From contig JAAWDB010000003.1 of NCBI GenBank assembly GCA_022793555.1, positions 1 to 9,101 on the forward strand: a stretch of 9,101 nt of DNA, given 5' to 3'. The notes under the pieces are model-generated. The model made no database searches, had not been told where the DNA came from, and was given only the letters and a program-made list of their open reading frames with translations. Of this stretch, positions 6,150-9,101 are shown one piece after another. Position 1 is the stretch's first letter, and every line of letters starts with the position of its first letter. The DNA is from Bacilli bacterium. Lineage in GTDB: Bacteria; Bacillota_I; Bacilli_A; RF39; UBA660. The position numbers and the translations under genes are program-made.

Positions 6150-6695
6150 ATGAATCCAACTGGATATAGTATTGATTTCGTTATTCCTCAAGGGCCAACC
6201 GGTCCCCAAGGTCTTCCAGGAACAGATGGTGTAACTGGACCAACTGGTATTACTGGTCCAACAGGTCCCGCAAATGGATTAAATGCATATGGTGGAAAGT
6301 TCAACAATACTCCTCAAACATTAAATTTAGTAATAGGCACCCCAACACAAATACCTTTAGCAAATACAATGCCAAACCTAAATACATCCTATACTCCTGC
6401 AAACAGTATCACTGTTACACAAGCTGGAACTTATGAAATTAACTACTTCAGTAATGTATCTGTAGCAGTAGGAACAACTCTTACTCAAGCTGTAAGAAAT
6501 AATGGAACAAACATCCCTTCTACCGTTGTATCACGAGTTTTATCTGTCGGTGTCGGATCAATATATAGCGGTAGCGTAATTGTTACTTTAGCTGCAGGTG
6601 CAGTAATAGATATGGCCATATCAGCATTATTAGCAGTCGGCGTCACATTAGGTAGTGGAATCAATGCAACTCTTAGTGTAAAAAAATTAAACTAA
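6150..6695 (+). CDS. Short collagen-like protein with BclA-like C-terminal domain
   Basis: This is a 181-aa protein. Residues 1-14 (MNPTGYSIDFVIPQ) are the second half of a collagen-associated linker, compared with ILDFVIPAG in the upstream gene. Gly-X-Y triplets follow (15-43: [15 protein letters not shown] and others), then a 138-residue domain starting AYGGKFNNTPQTLNL. That domain contains TYTPANSITVTQAGTYEINY-type beta strands, RNNGTNIPSTV and YSGSVIVTLAAGAVIDM, and ends NATLSVKKLN. This is the BclA-type, C1q/TNF-like jelly-roll expected to trimerise and nucleate a collagen triple helix. An in-frame extension from 6090 exists, but the ATG at 6150 has GAAAGGAG at ideal spacing and starts the recognisable module. 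It lies 28 bp downstream of the first collagen gene and is surely co-transcribed. No signal peptide is seen. Confidence 0.85.
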   Translation: MNPTGYSIDFVIPQGPTGPQGLPGTDGVTGPTGITGPTGPANGLNAYGGKFNNTPQTLNLVIGTPTQIPLANTMPNLNTSYTPANSITVTQAGTYEINYFSNVSVAVGTTLTQAVRNNGTNIPSTVVSRVLSVGVGSIYSGSVIVTLAAGAVIDMAISALLAVGVTLGSGINATLSVKKLN

Positions 6696-6726
6696 CATAT
6701 AAAATATTTTTCCCCAAAATAAAAAT

Positions 6727-6745
6727 CCACGCCTAAAAGACGTGG
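6727..6745. repeat. Right-end hairpin of the IS200 element
   Basis: CCACG (6727-6731) pairs with CGTGG (6741-6745). A further C-G pair forms after one C-A mismatch, giving the imperfect hairpin usual at IS200/IS605 ends, where TnpA binds single-stranded DNA. The adjacent GGCCT-ATA-AGGCC (6757-6769) can form a second small hairpin. Confidence 0.6.
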
Positions 6746-6780
6746 TATTTCACTAAGGCCTATAAGGCCCGGTACTGGCG

Positions 6781-6803
6781 GCCACCATTTGGTGGCTTTT
6801 TTT
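6781..6803 (+). terminator. Intrinsic terminator inside the IS200 right end
   Basis: GCCACC and GGTGGC pair around an ATTT loop (6781-6796) and are followed by seven T (6797-6803). It faces the + direction, so it would stop transcripts leaving the collagen-like operon and block antisense transcription into the transposase gene. No other terminator is visible between 6696 and 6780. Confidence 0.8.
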
Positions 6804-6827
6804 GTCTGCCAATTGCCTTTGTCACTC

Positions 6828-7267
6828 TTACTTACCCATAAATGGGTCTTTATACTCTTTCATACTTCTTTTATCTAGTAATTTATCTTCTGTTTCTTGT
6901 ATATATTTTTTCAGTATATTTTTATTTATCCCCACTGTACTTACTAAATATCCCTCTGCCCAAAAATGTCTGTTTCCATAATTATATTTTAAGTTTGCAT
7001 GTTCTTCAAATATCCCATAAATTTTGATACACTTAATTTAGGTGGTATTTTAACCATCATATGAATATGATCAGGACATGCATTTGCTTCTACTATTTCC
7101 ACTCCTTGATAATCACATAATCTTCTTAAATATTTTCCTATGTCATTTCGCAGTTTATGATATATTGCCTTTCTTCTATATTTGGGTGTAAATACAATAT
7201 GATATGTACAATTCCATTTTGTATGTGATAAGCTGCTCATCTCATCGTTAATTTTTACTTTTTTCAT
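6828..7267 (-). pseudogene. tnpA: IS200 transposase TnpA, frameshifted by a small deletion
   Basis: The intact N-terminal part starts at the ATG at 7267 (MKKVKINDEMSSLSHTKW) behind AAAGGAGAG and carries the HUH motif HIH (67-69 in ACPDHIHMMV). It then runs into a stop at 6989 after YLKNMQT. The rest of the family sequence continues in another frame: IFEEHANLKYNYGNRHFW, AEGYLVSTVGIN, then the helix ILKKYIQETE with the expected catalytic Tyr, ending DPFMGK at the TAA 6828-6830. The family segment YLKGKSSLMIFEE has lost its middle. A deletion of 28 bp (440 + 28 = 468 bp = 155 aa plus stop, the usual IS200 TnpA length) would explain this. HUH and Tyr are therefore on separate frames, and the protein should be inactive for single-strand DNA transposition. 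Confidence 0.85.
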
Positions 7268-7350
7268 AAATTTAGCTCTCCTTTTGATTTTTATTTTTGG
7301 CTTTCGACAGACCAATTTTATTATATCAAAAGGAGAGCTAAATTTTTTTT
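7268..7350. promoter_or_regulatory. 21-bp inverted repeat hiding the tnpA ribosome binding site, with T run
   Basis: The arms 7268-7288 and 7325-7345 are perfect reverse complements around a 36-base loop. In the tnpA transcript (- strand) the arm next to the start codon contains the AAAGGAGAG ribosome binding site, so folding would block translation, as known for IS200. On the + strand the same hairpin runs directly into eight T (7343-7350), making a strong intrinsic terminator for RNA antisense to tnpA. Confidence 0.8.
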
Positions 7351-7372
7351 ATCGCCCTCGCTCTTAGGCTCG

Positions 7373-7389
7373 CACGTGCATAGCACGTG
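7373..7389. repeat. Left-end hairpin of the IS200 element
   Basis: CACGTGC (7373-7379) pairs perfectly with GCACGTG (7383-7389) around a three-base ATA loop. It lies upstream of tnpA, where the TnpA-binding hairpin of the left end is expected. Read on the - strand it begins with the same CCACGT as the right-end hairpin. A weaker GTAGC/GCTAC hairpin (7399-7420) lies just outside and may or may not belong to the element. Confidence 0.6.
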
Positions 7390-7425
7390 GTTTTATAAGT
7401 AGCTATTTACCAATTGCTACATAAT

Positions 7426-7455
7426 AAAAAAGAAGTTAATTTTTCTTAACTCCTT
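7426..7455 (-). terminator. Pyruvate kinase terminator
   Basis: On the - strand AAGGAGTTAA pairs with TTAACTTCTT (one G-T wobble) around a six-base loop and is followed by six T in total. It lies 60 bp past the pyruvate kinase stop. It would shield the IS200 transposase from read-through. Confidence 0.8.
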
Positions 7456-7514
7456 CACTTATTTTTGCGTCTACACACACTATTTGACAATTAACCTTTT
7501 TTCTTAAAAGAAAA

Positions 7515-8924
7515 TTAATTCATTTCTTCAATCTTCATAAAATTAGTTAAATTTGAACCATTTTTAGGGAATCCACCAGTAACTAAAATACTTGTCTTTT
7601 CATTTCCAACATATTTTTGAGCTTGTTTTTTAGCGTCACTAACAAGTTCATCCATTGTATTATAATCCCCCGTAATAACAGGATAAACTCCATATCTTAA
7701 ATTCAATGACTTAGCAACGGTTTCATTTGGAACACAAGCAACAATAAAAGCACTTGGTCTCAAATTACTAATTTGTTTTGCTGTATATCCAGATACTGTA
7801 GCAGCTACAATTGCTTTAGAATTTAATTCCTCACTTGCAGATACAACACATCTTGCAATAATTGATGTATTATCCTTATCTAATTTTTTATCATAACGAT
7901 AATCATATTTATAATATCCTTCTACTGTTTCACAAATACTAGCCATATTTTGAATCGTTTCTACTGGATAATTACCCATTGTTGTCTCTTCACTCGTCAT
8001 AATAGCATCACAACCAGCAAGTACAGCATTAGATACATCTGTAACTTCAGCATTTGTTGGACGAATATTGGTTCTCATACTATACATCATTTGTGTAGCC
8101 ATGATAACTCCTTTACCCTTTTCACGACATTTCTCAATCATCATTTGTTGATAAAGTGGTAAATTAACAACACCAGTTTCAACTCCTAAGTCTCCACGTG
8201 CAATCATTACATAATCCGTTTCTTCTACAATTTCATCTAAATTATCCATTGCATATTGTGTTTCTAACTTAGAAACAATAGGCATATTAGGTTTTCCATA
8301 TTTTGCACATAATGCTCTAACTTCACGAATATTAGAAGCATCATTAACAAAACTAATTGCTAAATAGTCCCCATCTTTTTCACAAGCATATTTAATATCC
8401 TCCGCATCTTTTTCGCTAACATAAGGAACATCAAGTTTTACCCCTGGAATACATACACCACGTCTACTCTTAATTTTACCACCATTGATGATACGACATA
8501 CAACTGAGCTTCCGCCCTCTTCTTCTAAGACAACTAATTTATAAAAACCATCATCAAGTAAAACACTCATGCCTTTCTTTAAATCTTTAATAACTCCTTT
8601 ATAATTGAAACAAATCGCATCTTTAGTTCCTTCAATATCATCTTCAACAATCCGAATCGTTTCACCAGCCACTAATTCAATATAATCATCTTTAAAAGAA
8701 CAAGTTCTTAAATCTGGTCCTTTTGTATCATATAAAATAGCAATATTAGCACCCAATTCTTCATTTGCTCTTTTTACTAAATCCTCATCCATTTTACGTT
8801 CTTCAAGCGTTGCATGAGAAAAGTTAATTCTCGCTACATTCATACCTGCTTCAACAATACCTTTAAAATTTTCCCAAGTTTGTGTTGAAGGTCCAATACT
8901 ACAAATAATCTTTGTTTTTTTCAT
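7515..8924 (-). CDS. pyk: Pyruvate kinase, divergent form
   Basis: This is a 469-aa glycolytic enzyme converting phosphoenolpyruvate and ADP to pyruvate and ATP in the cytosol. The TIM-barrel A domain shows KIICSIGPS (5-13), GMNVARINFSH (27-37), the catalytic Lys in SKLET (218-222), ARGDLGVE (242-249) and ATQMMYSM (276-283), with RPTNAEVTDVSNAVLAGCDA following. The B domain covers about 70-170 and the C domain 345-469 (VSGYTAKQISNLRPSA). Length is normal, without the extra PEP-utiliser-like tail of Bacillus Pyk. Several usually fixed positions differ: TKGPDLR for TKGPEIR (68-73), FSHA for FSHG, and TSEET for LSGET (310-314). The acidic residue at the Glu117-equivalent suggests K+ dependence is kept. 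The start has GGGAG at good spacing. It is monocistronic. Confidence 0.93.
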   Translation of the reverse strand: MKKTKIICSIGPSTQTWENFKGIVEAGMNVARINFSHATLEERKMDEDLVKRANEELGANIAILYDTKGPDLRTCSFKDDYIELVAGETIRIVEDDIEGTKDAICFNYKGVIKDLKKGMSVLLDDGFYKLVVLEEEGGSSVVCRIINGGKIKSRRGVCIPGVKLDVPYVSEKDAEDIKYACEKDGDYLAISFVNDASNIREVRALCAKYGKPNMPIVSKLETQYAMDNLDEIVEETDYVMIARGDLGVETGVVNLPLYQQMMIEKCREKGKGVIMATQMMYSMRTNIRPTNAEVTDVSNAVLAGCDAIMTSEETTMGNYPVETIQNMASICETVEGYYKYDYRYDKKLDKDNTSIIARCVVSASEELNSKAIVAATVSGYTAKQISNLRPSAFIVACVPNETVAKSLNLRYGVYPVITGDYNTMDELVSDAKKQAQKYVGNEKTSILVTGGFPKNGSNLTNFMKIEEMN

Positions 8925-8956
8925 TTATAACACTCCCAATCTCTTAATGCCCTTTG

Positions 8957-8986
8957 ATTATACAATAAAAAAAGATAAAAAAGCAA
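8957..8986 (-). promoter_or_regulatory. Vegetative promoter for pyk
   Basis: On the - strand TTGCTT (8986-8981) and TATAAT (8962-8957) are separated by 18 bp. The -10 is perfect and the -35 matches three of six positions. The leader of about 25 bases holds the GGGAG ribosome binding site. Confidence 0.6.
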
Positions 8987-9036
8987 TATTTTCTAATATT
9001 TTTATCAAAATTGAACAACATAAAAACGTGATCATT

Positions 9037-9101
9037 ATGAAACAAGAAAATTATTTAAAAGAACTCATTAAATTCATTCAAAAAGGAACTTGTAGTTTTA
9101 C
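9037..9101 (+). CDS. 5' end of an unrecognised gene (partial)
   Basis: An ATG at 9037 opens a frame to the right edge, giving MKQENYLKELIKFIQKGTCS plus a few residues. GTGAT (9028-9032) may be its ribosome binding site. The 'LKELIxFIxKGTxxF' start is reminiscent of M18-type aminopeptidases, but 21 residues cannot support an assignment. The frame is also open upstream through the pyk promoter region (an ATG at 8947), which lacks a ribosome binding site and reads like non-coding sequence. Confidence 0.5.
   Translation, partial: MKQENYLKELIKFIQKGTCSF

Larger units (their letters stand above)
6722..7400 (-). mobile_element. IS200-type insertion sequence (IS200/IS605 family), decayed
   Basis: About 680 bp holds a single Y1 HUH-type transposase gene on the - strand and subterminal hairpins at both ends (6727-6745 and 7373-7389). 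Internal hairpins are typical of IS200. No accessory TnpB/IscB gene is present. As expected for this single-strand transposing family, there are no terminal inverted repeats or target duplication. The exact ends cannot be fixed from one copy; about 20 bp uncertainty should be allowed on each side. The element sits between the convergent collagen-like operon and pyruvate kinase gene and disrupts neither. Confidence 0.8.

Noticed and set aside
6842..7027. 61-codon + strand frame in the IS200 region
   Set aside because: It is antisense to the transposase C-terminal remnant and has no supporting signals.
6989..7267. Programmed frameshifting to join the two tnpA halves
   Set aside because: No slippery heptamer is seen at the junction, and a missing stretch of about nine conserved residues shows a deletion, not just a frame change.

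Overview
The window is AT-rich and uses the standard code: TGG encodes Trp throughout, and TGA ends the kinase gene at 724-726. Strong AGGAGG-type ribosome binding sites, TATAAT promoters and the gene families point to a low-GC Gram-positive (Firmicutes/Bacilli or a related gut lineage). I cannot name a genus. No tRNA, rRNA or CRISPR array was recognised.

Layout, left to right. The 3' end of an unrecognised + strand gene (to 125) is followed by a P-loop deoxynucleoside monophosphate kinase-like gene (190-726). Convergent to it on the - strand is a ferrous iron uptake operon, feoA-feoB (2959 down to 742, overlapping by 11 bp). Divergent from feoA is a + strand pair of unknown function: a 357-aa coiled-coil protein with a J-domain-like segment lacking HPD (3090-4163), and a 125-aa protein (4214-4591). 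That pair converges on a TtcA-like tRNA thiolation enzyme (5414 down to 4581). The two convergent genes overlap by 11 bp and share a hairpin terminator built from their own coding ends.

From 5525 to 6695 lies a two-gene + strand operon of collagen-like (Gly-X-Thr/Pro) proteins. The first has a Cys-rich N-terminus and an 81-bp tandem repeat. The second has a short collagen stretch and a BclA-like C-terminal jelly-roll-type domain. They look like the two halves of one collagen/BclA-type surface protein, cut in the middle of a linker module, with a stop and a new ribosome binding site between them.

A degenerate IS200-type insertion sequence (about 6722-7400) follows. Its transposase gene, on the - strand, is broken by what looks like a 28-bp deletion between short direct repeats. 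Its end hairpins, a terminator and a 21-bp inverted repeat masking the transposase ribosome binding site all remain. A divergent pyruvate kinase gene (8924 down to 7515, - strand) has its own promoter and terminator. The start of one more + strand gene runs off the right edge (from 9037).

The metabolic genes (dNMP kinase, Feo, TtcA, Pyk) look like ordinary chromosomal housekeeping functions with separate promoters. Several share a TGATATAAT extended -10. The accessory interest lies in the split collagen operon, the decayed IS200 with intact regulatory RNA structures, and the J-like/125-aa gene pair.
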